Under the pieces are notes generated by a model. It saw nothing but the letters and a program-made list of their open reading frames with translations. It ran no database searches and was not told the origin of the DNA. Shown here one piece after another: positions 24,534-33,798 of a DNA stretch of 64,000 bases. Source of the DNA: Novosphingobium ovatum (GTDB lineage: Bacteria > Pseudomonadota > Alphaproteobacteria > Sphingomonadales > Sphingomonadaceae). A program made the translations under genes and the position numbers. The stretch lies in NCBI RefSeq assembly GCF_009909235.1, contig NZ_JAAAPO010000002.1, forward strand, positions 434,001 through 498,000. The letters are read 5' to 3'. How positions within the stretch are numbered: position 1 is the first letter of the stretch; the number at the start of each line of letters is the position of its first letter.

Positions 24534-24919
24534 GCCGCCATCGGCACCCGACGCAGGCGGGGGCGGGGCGTATCGCGCGTGGGTCGCGGGCGGCGCGGGG
24601 CGGGCGCATTGTCATCCACCGTGCGCACGGCCGCCGTCAGCGCCAGCGAAGGCATCGCCCCGCCTACAATCAGCACTGGCCCGCGCACTGGCTGATCAGG
24701 CTGTGCCATGGCCAGCGCGGGGACCTGTCCTGCGCCCTGCCATCCCGTGGTGAACAGCGCGTCCTGCAATGCCTCTGCCCGCAGGTCAGCATCCTGTTGC
24801 GCCTGCAGCAGACGCCACAGTCGCATGAAGTGCCGCGTCCAGAACGCCAGTTGCACCAGCAGGCCGGTCAGGCCGATCAGGCAGAGCGTGGTTGTTGCTG
24901 TATGCCACATATCATCCAT
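24530..24919 (-). CDS. Small single-helix membrane protein, unknown function
   Basis: A 129-residue predicted protein with one hydrophobic helix near the N-terminus (TLCLIGLTGLLVQLAFW), a short helical segment, and an Arg/Pro-rich tail. No known family is recognised. Its stop overlaps the histidine kinase start by four bases, which is the best argument that it is real and works with the kinase. Two ATG codons nine bases apart (24919 and 24910) could start it; neither has a strong Shine-Dalgarno sequence. Confidence 0.55.
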   Translation of the reverse strand: MDDMWHTATTTLCLIGLTGLLVQLAFWTRHFMRLWRLLQAQQDADLRAEALQDALFTTGWQGAGQVPALAMAQPDQPVRGPVLIVGGAMPSLALTAAVRTVDDNAPAPRRPRPTRDTPRPRLRRVPMAA

Positions 24920-25126
24920 CCAGTCTTGCCACAGGGGCGAAAGCCCGCGTCAGGCCTGTTGCCGCCGCCAACGTGGCGCCATCGTCCGGTCTTGGTGTGT
25001 TCAAGTCTGCGGATCGGTGGCGAGTTGGCCAGCGCAACTGCATCTGAAACGGGGTTTCCGGCCGTCATGCGAATGTGCGCCGCGATCCGTCCGGCGCAAA
25101 TCATCCATTGGGGTCAGGCGCGCCCG

Positions 25127-25825
25127 TCAGTGCGAGCGCGCCGGAGGCGCCGCCTGTGCATGGACATCGGCGCGTAATCCGCCGTTCCATGGCCCTTGGA
25201 CTATCGGTTCGGGCTGCCCCCCTGACGCCTGCATCACCAGTACAGCCTGCGTCCGATTCAGCACGCCCAATTTGCGCAAAATCGCCTTTACATGCTGTTT
25301 TACAGTGATTTCCGAAATGCCCAGGCGATAGGCGATCTGTTTGTTCAGGCTGCCGTCGCACATCGCCAGCAACACCCGCCGTTCGGCCGCCGACAACAGC
25401 CGCAACCGTCCGACGGCCGATTGGTCATCGACACTTGGGCCGGTGTCGGTAAAGAAATGGCCGCCTTCGCCGGTGACTTTGGCCACCGCTTCGGCCAATA
25501 CGGTCACCGGCTCCGTCTTGGACACAATCCCGGATGCCCCGGCCGAGCGCACCGCCGATGCCAGCCCCTCGACCTCGTTGCCGGTGATCACCAGAATGGG
25601 CGTTTCAGGGTGGGCGTCCTGTAAGGCATAGATCACCGCAAGTCCCGCCGCATCGGGCAGCCGCAGGTCCAGCAACAGGATGTCATAATCGGGCGCATGG
25701 GCCAATGCCTCGGCCAGCGAGGCGGCCTCACTCACCTTTGCGTGGGGATCGACCGCCAGAACCGCGATACGCGCGGCCGTGCGGCACATGGGGTGGTCAT
25801 CCACCACCAGCGCTTGCATAGGCAT
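25127..25825 (-). CDS. Response regulator, NarL/FixJ type (REC-LuxR HTH)
   Basis: A 232-residue two-domain regulator. The receiver domain has the acidic pair in VVDDHP, the phosphorylated Asp53 (LLLDLRLPD), and the switch residues Thr (VITGNE) and Lys (SKTEP). The LuxR-type helix-turn-helix is at about residues 143-200 (SAAERRVLLAMCDGSLNKQ, GISEITVKQHVKAIL). AGGTGA precedes the ATG. It is 207 bases upstream of the small membrane protein and hybrid kinase on the same strand and is the obvious partner for that relay. Target genes are unknown. Confidence 0.9.
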   Translation of the reverse strand: MPMQALVVDDHPMCRTAARIAVLAVDPHAKVSEAASLAEALAHAPDYDILLLDLRLPDAAGLAVIYALQDAHPETPILVITGNEVEGLASAVRSAGASGIVSKTEPVTVLAEAVAKVTGEGGHFFTDTGPSVDDQSAVGRLRLLSAAERRVLLAMCDGSLNKQIAYRLGISEITVKQHVKAILRKLGVLNRTQAVLVMQASGGQPEPIVQGPWNGGLRADVHAQAAPPARSH

Positions 25826-26064
25826 GGCTCGTCACCTGTGCTGACCCGCCGGCTGCGGGCTATTACGCAGTCCCGACAATACGGGTTACTTTTTTAGATT
25901 ATGGTGAATGTCCCGGTTACAGAAATGCAACCGTCGCCGGATCTGATCTATTAAGCCATGCAATCGTTACGGGATTTGCCATTATTGTCGGATAAAGGCT
26001 CCATTGCAGATCGAAACGCGGCGGATTTGATCATATTGGGCCGATATGCCTGTGGGCGGGATGC

Positions 26065-28236
26065 CTATCCGGTAACCGGCGGGATCGATGGAAACACGTC
26101 CCGCATGTGCGGCAGGGCGTCCGCGGGCATCGGCATCCCAAACAGATAGCCCTGAAAACGGCGGCATCCTGCGGTCAGCAATTGGGCCATCTGGGTTTCG
26201 GTTTCCACCCCTTCGGCGATCACCTCCAGCCCCAGTGACTGGCCCAGCTGGATCACCGCATGGACCAGCCGCCGTGTCTCGGGATCGTCCGACTGGATAT
26301 TGCGCACGAACAGGCGGTCGATCTTGATCTTGTCGATGGCAAAACGCTGTAGTGACGACAGACTGGAATAGCCGGTGCCGAAATCGTCCAGCGCAATCGT
26401 GAAGCCTTCCTGCTTCAGCACGGCAATATTGTCTCGCGTCACCGGATCATCGCCCAGCAGGACAGTCTCGGTGATCTCGATTTCGTAGTTGGCGGGGTCG
26501 GCCGCGTGCAGGGCCACCTGTCGCGTGATGCTGGCCATGAAATCGGTCTGTCGCAATTGCAGCGCCGATATGTTGATCGCCACCGGGCAGTGCCGCCATT
26601 GCGCCGTGTCGGCAAAGACGCGGCCAAGGATATATTCGCCCAATTCACCGATCAGGCCGCATTCCTCGGCCAGAGGGACAAAGATGACGGGCGGGATGTT
26701 GCCATGTGCCGGGTGGGTCCAGCGCACCAGCGCCTCCAGCCCGACGACATGGCGGCCCTCGTCCACCTGTGCCTGATACACCATGTGCAAGTCGCCCTGC
26801 GCCATGGCCCGCCGCAGATCGCCTTCCAATGCGCGGCGGCGGCGCAAGGCGGCGTCCATTTCGGCCTCGAAAAAGGCGGCGCGGCCGCGGCCGTTTTCCT
26901 TGGCGCCATACAGCGCCAGATCGGCCTGACGGATGGCTTCGGTGGCCGAGGTCTGGCTGTCGCTGACCAGAGTGATGCCGATCGAGCAGCCAATTTCCAC
27001 CTGCCCATAGGTCAGGTCAAACGGTGCGCGCAGCGCCTCGACGATGCGTTCGGCCAGATGCGATGCGCCGTCGGCACTGGCATGGGGTTGCAGCACCACG
27101 AATTCATCACCGCCCAGCCGCGCCAATGTGTCGCCTTCACGGATCAGCGCGGTGATGCGGCGGCCAACGGCAATGATCAGCTCGTCGCCGGCGGGGTGGC
27201 CCAGCGTGTCGTTCACGTCCTTGAACCGGTCCAGATCCAGACAATGCACCGCCACGGCCATCGGCGTGCGCCGGGCCATCGCCAGCAATTGCGACAGGCG
27301 CGAAAACATCAGCGCCCGGTTGGGCAATTGCGTCAGCGGATCATGATGCGCCAGATGCCGTGCCCGCGCCTCGCTGGCCATCAGGGATCGCGCCACATTG
27401 CCCGCCTGCCGCATCAGGCTATAGGCCACCATGGCGAACACCCCCAGCATCGCCAGCAAAGGCACTTTCAGATTGGCCAGCAGGTCTTGGGCCGGGCGCA
27501 TTTGCGACCAGTTGATATTGGCCACCGGGCGTCCGCCCAGATCATACAGCGCCACCATCGACCGATCAGGTGTGGTCGTCGCGCCGGTCGCGATCGTCAT
27601 GTCCGAGACAATCTGGAACAGGCCGAAACGGCTGGCCATCCTATTGTCGGTGGCGACCGCCGATACTACCAAGGGGGCTTGCGCTGTGGGCGCGGCGCGT
27701 ATCACGGTCAGCAAATAGACCCGCCCACCATGCGCCACCAGATTGCGCGCCTGGTTCAGGGGCGATTGGGGCTGGCCATAGGCCTGCATACGGCCGATCG
27801 CTTGCCGCGCGGCGAAGGCAAAGGGGGCGTAGCTGTCCAGCCTGCCGCGCTGTCCCTGCCATGCGGCATATTGCGGCCGACCGTTGGCATCCAGCACAAA
27901 CAAATGGCTGTCGGGATAGGACCGGGCCATGTCGGCCGCGATCCGCCGGTCGACCCAGACCGGATCAATGCGCGGGGTCAGATGTGACGCGGCATCGTCA
28001 GATGTCAGACGCAAGGTCAGCATGGTGGCCACCTCGTCCTGACGGTTGATAAAGCCGCGCAGTGCCATCTGTTGCTGCATACGCAGCGCTGCCGTGTCAA
28101 ACCGGGTGGACAACAACAGGACAGTCAGCGTCAACCCCGCCAGTGCCAGCACCGCCAGCCACAGGATGGGATAGACCATCCCGGCGTGAGGGTTGCTGTC
28201 CTGCGCATCGGTGCCGCGCTGTTGCGCTGTTGCCAT
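26065..28236 (-). CDS. Membrane c-di-GMP protein with GGDEF and EAL domains
   Basis: A 723-residue protein with an N-terminal helix (about 20-45), a periplasmic CHASE4-like sensor region to about 255, a second helix, then a diguanylate cyclase domain with intact GGDEF (375-379) and RxxD inhibitory site (REGD), and a phosphodiesterase domain with EAL (501-503), EITETVLLG, ALDDFGTGYSSL and VIAEGVE all conserved. Both activities could work, so net direction cannot be told. AGGAAGG precedes the ATG. It stands 239 bases upstream of the response regulator, with no clear terminator between them. Confidence 0.92.
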   Translation of the reverse strand: MATAQQRGTDAQDSNPHAGMVYPILWLAVLALAGLTLTVLLLSTRFDTAALRMQQQMALRGFINRQDEVATMLTLRLTSDDAASHLTPRIDPVWVDRRIAADMARSYPDSHLFVLDANGRPQYAAWQGQRGRLDSYAPFAFAARQAIGRMQAYGQPQSPLNQARNLVAHGGRVYLLTVIRAAPTAQAPLVVSAVATDNRMASRFGLFQIVSDMTIATGATTTPDRSMVALYDLGGRPVANINWSQMRPAQDLLANLKVPLLAMLGVFAMVAYSLMRQAGNVARSLMASEARARHLAHHDPLTQLPNRALMFSRLSQLLAMARRTPMAVAVHCLDLDRFKDVNDTLGHPAGDELIIAVGRRITALIREGDTLARLGGDEFVVLQPHASADGASHLAERIVEALRAPFDLTYGQVEIGCSIGITLVSDSQTSATEAIRQADLALYGAKENGRGRAAFFEAEMDAALRRRRALEGDLRRAMAQGDLHMVYQAQVDEGRHVVGLEALVRWTHPAHGNIPPVIFVPLAEECGLIGELGEYILGRVFADTAQWRHCPVAINISALQLRQTDFMASITRQVALHAADPANYEIEITETVLLGDDPVTRDNIAVLKQEGFTIALDDFGTGYSSLSSLQRFAIDKIKIDRLFVRNIQSDDPETRRLVHAVIQLGQSLGLEVIAEGVETETQMAQLLTAGCRRFQGYLFGMPMPADALPHMRDVFPSIPPVTG

Positions 28237-28378
28237 GGTTTGCCTTCCTGTCTGGCCGCATCAGGTGCGGTCGGAAAATCCGGCCATACCCATATGGTTT
28301 TGCCAAAAAGGCGAGGCGCAGGCCCGTATTCACGGCTAGGCAGCGTTAAGATTTGCCGCCTGAACCATAGGGGAGCGC

Positions 28379-29068
28379 TTAGCGGTAGAACTCGCTTTCG
28401 ATGGCCGAGAGGGTGTGAAAGCCGGCCTCGACATGGCGGCGCATGGCCGCTTCGGCGCCGTCAGCATCGCCCGCCATGATCAGATCAACCATCGCGCGGT
28501 GGTCGGCATTGGCGGTGCGCAGCCGCTGTTCGTCATAAAAGCTTTCGAACAACAGGCGGTGGATCGGCACGTTCAGCCGTTGCAGCAATTCGGCGATCTG
28601 GAGATTGCCTGAACCCTCGACGATCAGGCGGTGCCATTCGCCGTTCAGCCGCCCGAACTTGTCGGGCAGGCGCTGTTCGACGCACAGGTCCAGCTCGGCC
28701 TGCAGGTCTATCAGCCGCTGCCGGTCCTGCGCGCTGGCATAGCGCGCGAAATCCCCGGCCGATATCCCCTCCAGCGCCATGCGGGCGCGATAGATCTGGC
28801 GCACCTCCTCGATCGTCGCGCTGCGCACCGATGCGCCGCGAAACTCCTCGATCGCTACCAGCCCTTCGCCCTCCAGCCGCTTCAACGCCTCGCGCACCTT
28901 GGTGCGGCTGGCGCCGGTCTGGCGGATGATATCCACCTCGACCAGCCGCTGACCGGGCACAAAGCGCCCGGTACGGATGCGCTGGCGGATCCAGTTGGCC
29001 ACTTCGGTGCCGTTGGGGGCGGTGCCGGGCAGGGGCAGGGCGGGCGGATCGATGGGGGTGGGGGACAT
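28379..29068 (-). CDS. GntR-family regulator, FCD/FadR subgroup
   Basis: A 229-residue repressor. The winged helix is at about residues 20-85 (TGASRTKVREALKRLEGEGLV), followed by an FCD helical domain whose metal-binding histidines lie in EWHRL and ADHRAMVDLIM. The start MSPTPIDPP is chosen because the longer frame runs into the operator region. It is divergent from the CocE/TonB genes that precede the dehydratase-type operon, with a perfect 16-bp palindrome between them; FCD regulators usually answer to the acid or CoA intermediate of the pathway they control. Confidence 0.87.
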   Translation of the reverse strand: MSPTPIDPPALPLPGTAPNGTEVANWIRQRIRTGRFVPGQRLVEVDIIRQTGASRTKVREALKRLEGEGLVAIEEFRGASVRSATIEEVRQIYRARMALEGISAGDFARYASAQDRQRLIDLQAELDLCVEQRLPDKFGRLNGEWHRLIVEGSGNLQIAELLQRLNVPIHRLLFESFYDEQRLRTANADHRAMVDLIMAGDADGAEAAMRRHVEAGFHTLSAIESEFYR

Positions 29069-29105
29069 GACGGGGCGGCTCCGGGGCAAGCGAATCAATG
29101 GAATA

Positions 29106-29179
29106 ATATTGTCGACAATATCGTGGAGCATTTTCCGATTGCAAGCGCTTCCAGCTTGATCGAACAGATCGTCAACAAT
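29106..29179. promoter_or_regulatory. GntR-type operators in the divergent promoter region
   Basis: ATATTGTCGACAATAT (29106-29121) is a perfect 16-bp palindrome in the intergenic region. A second site, ATCGTCAACAAT (29168-29179), matches its ATTGTCGACAAT core at 10 of 12 positions and lies 21 bases before the CocE start. The form fits FCD-type GntR operators, so autoregulation and control of the rightward genes are likely. Confidence 0.65.
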
Positions 29180-29199
29180 CAAACGGGAGGGGTTTGGAG

Positions 29200-31023
29200 A
29201 TGGGGCCGATTCGGCACAGGGCGCGGGGCTGGCTGGCGTTGATGGGCGCGGCATTGCCTGCCGTGGCGGGCGCGTTGTATGCGGGTCTGCCCGTGGCGGC
29301 GCAGCCGGTAACCGTTCAGGCGCAGACCGCCCCTGCGGCAGACTATCCCGATTTCGTCCGCTCTTCGCTGTATGTGCCGGTGTCCGATGGCACGCGGCTG
29401 GCGGTGAACATCTATCGCCCGGCGCGCGGGACGGCGGCTGAAACGGCGCGCTTGCCGGTGATCTTTGCCTTTACCCCCTATCGCGCCCGCGTTCGCGATG
29501 CCGAGGGCAAGGTGACCGAGGTCGCTCTGGGCGACCGTCTGGCGCTGCGCAGCCTGATCCGCGCGGGCTATGTCGTGGCGGTGGCCGATATCCGGGGCAA
29601 GGGCGCCTCTTTTGGCACACGCATCGGTTTCCAAAGCCGGCGCGAGGCGATGGACGGTCATGACCTGATCGAATGGCTGGCGCGGCAGGATTTCGCCACG
29701 GGCAAGGTCGGGATGATCGGCTGTTCCTATCTGGGGGGAACGACCTTCCAGACCGCCACCACCGCGCCGCCGTCGCTCAAGGCGGTGTTTGTCGGCGCGT
29801 CCGATCTCGACAAATACAGCTTTGTCCGGCGCGGCGGGATTTCGGCCCAGTTCAACACCCGCCCCGATGAACCGTTGAGCGATGATCTGGCCAGCGTGCC
29901 GGTCGATGTTGACGCCGATGGCGCGCTGCTGCGGCAGGCTGTCGCTCAGCACGAGAAGAACACGCCGATGGCTGGGCTGTGGTATGGCATGCCCTATCGC
30001 GACAGCATCTCGGCCTATACCGGCAATGCCTTCTGGGAAGAGGTGGGGGTTTACAACCACCTGAACGCCATCCGCAAATCGGGCATGGCCACCTATTTCT
30101 GGAGCAACTGGCAGGACGAGCCCACCGCGCAATCGATCCTGTCGGCCGCCAATCTGGCCGGGTCAAAGTTTTTGGCGGGGCCGGGCGGACATTGCAATCC
30201 GCCCCCCGGTTTTGACTTTACCGGCGAGGTGCGGCGCTATTTCGACCATTACCTGAAGGGTGCCGACAACGGCATCAACCGCGAACCGCGCGCGACCTAT
30301 TGGCGCGAACGCCTGCCGGGCGGGACGGTCAGCGCGCCGGGTGGTTTCACCGGCGGCTATGTCCGCAGCAACGTGCTGCCAGGTGCGGGCGCGCGGGCCA
30401 CGCCGTGGTATCTGGGCGGCGGGCACAGCGGGACGGCGCGTTCTGTCAACGACGGGATGCTGTTGGCCGCGCCGGCCAAGGGCGCTGGGCGCGACACGTT
30501 CACGGTGCGCTATGATCTGCCCGCGTCCGACTACTTCGCCTTTTGGATCAAGCCGATGGACGACAAGGGGCTGAGCTATACCACCGCCCCGCTGACCCGG
30601 CCGATGACACTGGCGGGCTATCCGGTGGCGCGCCTGCGCGTCAGCGTGGACAAGCCGGACGCCAATGTCTTTGCCTATCTGGACGAAGTCGCTCCCGACG
30701 GCACGGCAGAGGTTGTCTCCTTCGGTCGACTGGCGCTTTCCCACCGCAAGCTGGCCGCCGCGCCCTATGCGACAATGGGCCTGCCGTTCCATTCGGGTCG
30801 CAAGGGCGACACGCTGGCGATGAAGCCGGGCGTGCCCGCCGACATCGCCTTTGACCTGACGCCGGTCAGCCGGGTGGTCCCTGTGGGCTATCGCCTGCGT
30901 TTGACGATCACCGGCGCCGACCCGCGCCAGCGCAATCTGAAAGAGATCGAGATCAAACCGGCCCCCGTCATCACCCTGTCGCGGGGCGCTGCCTCGCGCG
31001 TGGATCTGCCGGTCGTCCGCTAA
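29200..31023 (+). CDS. Secreted CocE/NonD-family hydrolase (X-Pro dipeptidyl-peptidase-like)
   Basis: A 607-residue serine hydrolase with a signal peptide (about residues 1-35). The alpha/beta-hydrolase core has the nucleophile Ser176 in GCSYLGG, the family-typical RLAVNIYRPA and VAVADIRGKGAS stretches, and a C-terminal jelly-roll domain (from about 400) with RLRLTITGADPRQ. Family members cleave esters and amides such as cocaine, glutaryl-cephalosporins or cyclic lactones. GGGAGGGG precedes the ATG at 29200. It lies next to a TonB receptor and opposite a GntR gene, so it probably prepares the substrate of this locus in the periplasm. Confidence 0.88.
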   Translation: MGPIRHRARGWLALMGAALPAVAGALYAGLPVAAQPVTVQAQTAPAADYPDFVRSSLYVPVSDGTRLAVNIYRPARGTAAETARLPVIFAFTPYRARVRDAEGKVTEVALGDRLALRSLIRAGYVVAVADIRGKGASFGTRIGFQSRREAMDGHDLIEWLARQDFATGKVGMIGCSYLGGTTFQTATTAPPSLKAVFVGASDLDKYSFVRRGGISAQFNTRPDEPLSDDLASVPVDVDADGALLRQAVAQHEKNTPMAGLWYGMPYRDSISAYTGNAFWEEVGVYNHLNAIRKSGMATYFWSNWQDEPTAQSILSAANLAGSKFLAGPGGHCNPPPGFDFTGEVRRYFDHYLKGADNGINREPRATYWRERLPGGTVSAPGGFTGGYVRSNVLPGAGARATPWYLGGGHSGTARSVNDGMLLAAPAKGAGRDTFTVRYDLPASDYFAFWIKPMDDKGLSYTTAPLTRPMTLAGYPVARLRVSVDKPDANVFAYLDEVAPDGTAEVVSFGRLALSHRKLAAAPYATMGLPFHSGRKGDTLAMKPGVPADIAFDLTPVSRVVPVGYRLRLTITGADPRQRNLKEIEIKPAPVITLSRGAASRVDLPVVR

Positions 31024-31105
31024 CCGTTTCAAGACCAAGCCAACAGAATACCAAACCAACTGACGGGCAAGCACAACGCGCCCAACCTTTCGAGGGGATG
31101 GATAC

Positions 31106-33775
31106 ATGAGGAACATCAATCACTTTATCACCGGGCGGGCGGCACGTGCTGCGCTGTTGATCGGGGTGTGCGCCCCGGCGCTGGCCGCGATGCCCGCCGC
31201 GGCCCAGACCAAGCCTGCCGCGCCGACCGAAGGCGAGATCATCGTCACCGGCAGCCGCGTGCGCGGCGAGGCGCCGATCGGCTCGGCCGTGACAGCACTG
31301 AGCACCGCCGATCTGGCCGCCACCGGCCGCGTCACCGTTGACCGCGCCATCCGCGAATTGCCGCAGGTGCTGGATCTGGGCGTGTCGGAAAACTCGCGCG
31401 GGCAGTCGGGCGGTTCGGGCAATATCGTCTATTCGAACTCGATCAACCTGCGCGGTATCGGCCCCAACGCGACGCTGATCATCATTGATGGCCACCGCGT
31501 GACCAACAACAGCCGCTCGACCGATCCCTCGGTCCTGCCGACGCTGGGCGTGGAACGGATCGAGGTCGTGGCGGACGGCGCTTCGGCCATTTACGGGTCG
31601 GATGCGGTGGCAGGTGTGGTCAACCTGATCCCGCGCCGCCATCTGAACGGTCTGGAAATGGCCAGCCGTTACGGCATTGCCGACGATGGCGCGTATCATG
31701 AAAGCATGATCGGCGCGGCCTATGGCCACAAGTTTGACCGGGGCCAGTTCATGGTCGCGTTCGAACATGTCGAAAAAAGCAATCTGAACGGCGATGACCG
31801 TGGCTTTTTCCGCTCGAACCAGACCGGCATGGGCGGTTCGGATTATTCGGTGACGCGCTGCAGCCCCGGCACGATCACGGCCGGTGGCACGACCTATGCC
31901 ATCCCGGCGGCGGGCCTGACCAGCGCCAGCCAGTTGACCGCAGGTACCAGCAACAAGTGCGACGATCTGCAAGGGCAGGACCTGATCCCGCGCCAGAAGT
32001 ATGACTCGATGAATGCCACGTTCAACTATCAGTTGACCGATTGGCTGGAGTTCTTTGCGGACGGTTTCTACTCGTACCGTTCGTTCGAACGTAACCCCGC
32101 CTATGCCAGCGCCACGTTGACCGTGCCGCAGACCAATGCGTGGTTTGTGCGGCCCACCGGCTTTACCGGCACCAGCTATACGATCGGCTATAATTTCGTG
32201 GGTGACGCTGCCCGCAACAAGAGCTGGGGCCATGCCGAAAGCTGGCAGATCACCCCCGGCATCAAGGTCAAGCTGCCGATGAGCTGGCAGTTCGAGGCGC
32301 TGATCGGCAAGGGGCGCACCTATGACATCTCGATGAGCTCTGGCGGCATCAACAACACCGCGCTGAACGCGGCGCTGGCCAGCAGCAGCACCGCGACGGC
32401 GTTTGATCCCTATGGCTTGCACCGCACCTCGGCCAGCGTGCTGGCGGGGATTTTCAACCAGATCTCGTATAACCCCACCATCGGCCACTTCACCGGCTAT
32501 GAGGCGCGTCTGAATGGTCCGCTGATCCAGCTGCCGGGCGGCATGGCCAAGCTGGCCGTGGGCTATGAAGGGGTGGAGTTCAATGTGTCGCTGGGCCGGG
32601 CCACCGGCAGCCCCGGCGCGGCCTTTAGCTGGACCAACCCCAGCCGCCGTACCGACAGCGCTTATGCTGAACTGGTGATCCCGTTCTTTGGCGCGGACAA
32701 TGCCATCCCCTTCTTCCAGAAACTGGAGCTGAACGCGGCGATCCGTTACGACAAGTATTCGGATGTGGGCAGCACCACCAACCCCAAGTTTGGCATCAAT
32801 TGGAAGCCGGTGCAGAACCTGATGCTGCGCGGGTCTTACGGTACCTCGTTCCGCGCGCCGACGCTGACGCAGATCTATGGCAACACGCGCCAGCTGTTCG
32901 TCCAGAACTACCAGAACCCGGCCGGTGGCTCGCCGATCGTGGGTGTGGCGCTGTCGGGCGGCAACCTCAACCTCAAGCCGGAAACGGCCAGCACATGGTC
33001 GATTGGCGCGGATTTCACCCCCGCCCCGCGGACCAAGCTGTCGCTGACCTATTTCGACGTCGACTACAAGAACCAGGTGGTGGGGCTGCTCTCCGACCTC
33101 TCGGTGCTGACGCGGGCGTCGCAGTATGACGGTACTGGCCTGATCATTCAGGGCGCCGCCGCCGGCACCACGGTGCAAAGCTATATCAACGCCGGTCTGG
33201 CGGTGTCGGGCGCGCTGCCCGGCGGCAGCGCCAGCAATGTCACCGTGTTTGTCGATGGCCGCAGCCAGAACCTGGGCCGCTCGATCACGCGCGGTATCGA
33301 CATGACCGCCAGCTATGGCTTTGTCACGGACAAGGCGGGGGCGTTCACCCTGTCGGCCTCGGGCACCTATCTGCTGACCTATCGTACCAAGCAGACCCCG
33401 ACCGCCCCGTGGATCAGCCAGATCAACACGATCTTCAGCCCGATGAAGTTCCGCGCCCGCGCCAGCATCAACTGGGAACTGGGTCAGGTGGGGGCCAATG
33501 TGCGTTTGACGCATGTGGGCGGCTATACCAATACCTCGATTGCCACGCCGCAGTCGGTGCGTTCGTACACGCCGATCGACCTGACGCTGAACTATCGCAT
33601 CGGTGAAGACCGCGCCAAGGCGTTGCTGATCTCGCTGGAATTCCGCAATCTGTTCGACGTGTCGCCGCCCTATGTGAACCTGGCGCCCAGCTCGAACGGC
33701 AGCGGCGGCTATGACGCGACCGCATCGGATCCGATCGGCCGTCAGGTGGCGATCAGCCTGCGCAAGTCGTTCTGA
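31106..33775 (+). CDS. TonB-dependent receptor
   Basis: A complete 889-residue outer-membrane receptor: signal peptide to about residue 34 (AMPAAAQ), plug domain from GEIIVTGSRVRGEAP through the conserved INLRGIGPNATLIIIDG and ASAIYGSDAVAGVVNL, then a 22-strand-type barrel ending in LRKSF. The layout matches the Oar-like/FyuA sphingomonad group often tied to plant polymers and aromatics. GAGGGGATGG precedes the ATG. It lies 82 bases after the CocE gene and 23 bases before the CapA-like gene, so it is probably part of the same long transcript. Confidence 0.95.
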   Translation: MRNINHFITGRAARAALLIGVCAPALAAMPAAAQTKPAAPTEGEIIVTGSRVRGEAPIGSAVTALSTADLAATGRVTVDRAIRELPQVLDLGVSENSRGQSGGSGNIVYSNSINLRGIGPNATLIIIDGHRVTNNSRSTDPSVLPTLGVERIEVVADGASAIYGSDAVAGVVNLIPRRHLNGLEMASRYGIADDGAYHESMIGAAYGHKFDRGQFMVAFEHVEKSNLNGDDRGFFRSNQTGMGGSDYSVTRCSPGTITAGGTTYAIPAAGLTSASQLTAGTSNKCDDLQGQDLIPRQKYDSMNATFNYQLTDWLEFFADGFYSYRSFERNPAYASATLTVPQTNAWFVRPTGFTGTSYTIGYNFVGDAARNKSWGHAESWQITPGIKVKLPMSWQFEALIGKGRTYDISMSSGGINNTALNAALASSSTATAFDPYGLHRTSASVLAGIFNQISYNPTIGHFTGYEARLNGPLIQLPGGMAKLAVGYEGVEFNVSLGRATGSPGAAFSWTNPSRRTDSAYAELVIPFFGADNAIPFFQKLELNAAIRYDKYSDVGSTTNPKFGINWKPVQNLMLRGSYGTSFRAPTLTQIYGNTRQLFVQNYQNPAGGSPIVGVALSGGNLNLKPETASTWSIGADFTPAPRTKLSLTYFDVDYKNQVVGLLSDLSVLTRASQYDGTGLIIQGAAAGTTVQSYINAGLAVSGALPGGSASNVTVFVDGRSQNLGRSITRGIDMTASYGFVTDKAGAFTLSASGTYLLTYRTKQTPTAPWISQINTIFSPMKFRARASINWELGQVGANVRLTHVGGYTNTSIATPQSVRSYTPIDLTLNYRIGEDRAKALLISLEFRNLFDVSPPYVNLAPSSNGSGGYDATASDPIGRQVAISLRKSF

Positions 33776-33798
33776 TCAGCGCAAACAGGAGCAAGGTG

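Noticed and set aside
22017..24695. 892-codon plus-strand frame opposite the hybrid histidine kinase
   Set aside because: The minus strand has all kinase, receiver and HPt motifs in order. The plus frame is Arg/His/Pro-rich and without motifs.
30971..33514. 847-codon minus-strand frame opposite the TonB receptor
   Set aside because: A shadow of the GC-rich receptor gene; the translation is low-complexity His/Arg/Gly and has no start signal or domain.
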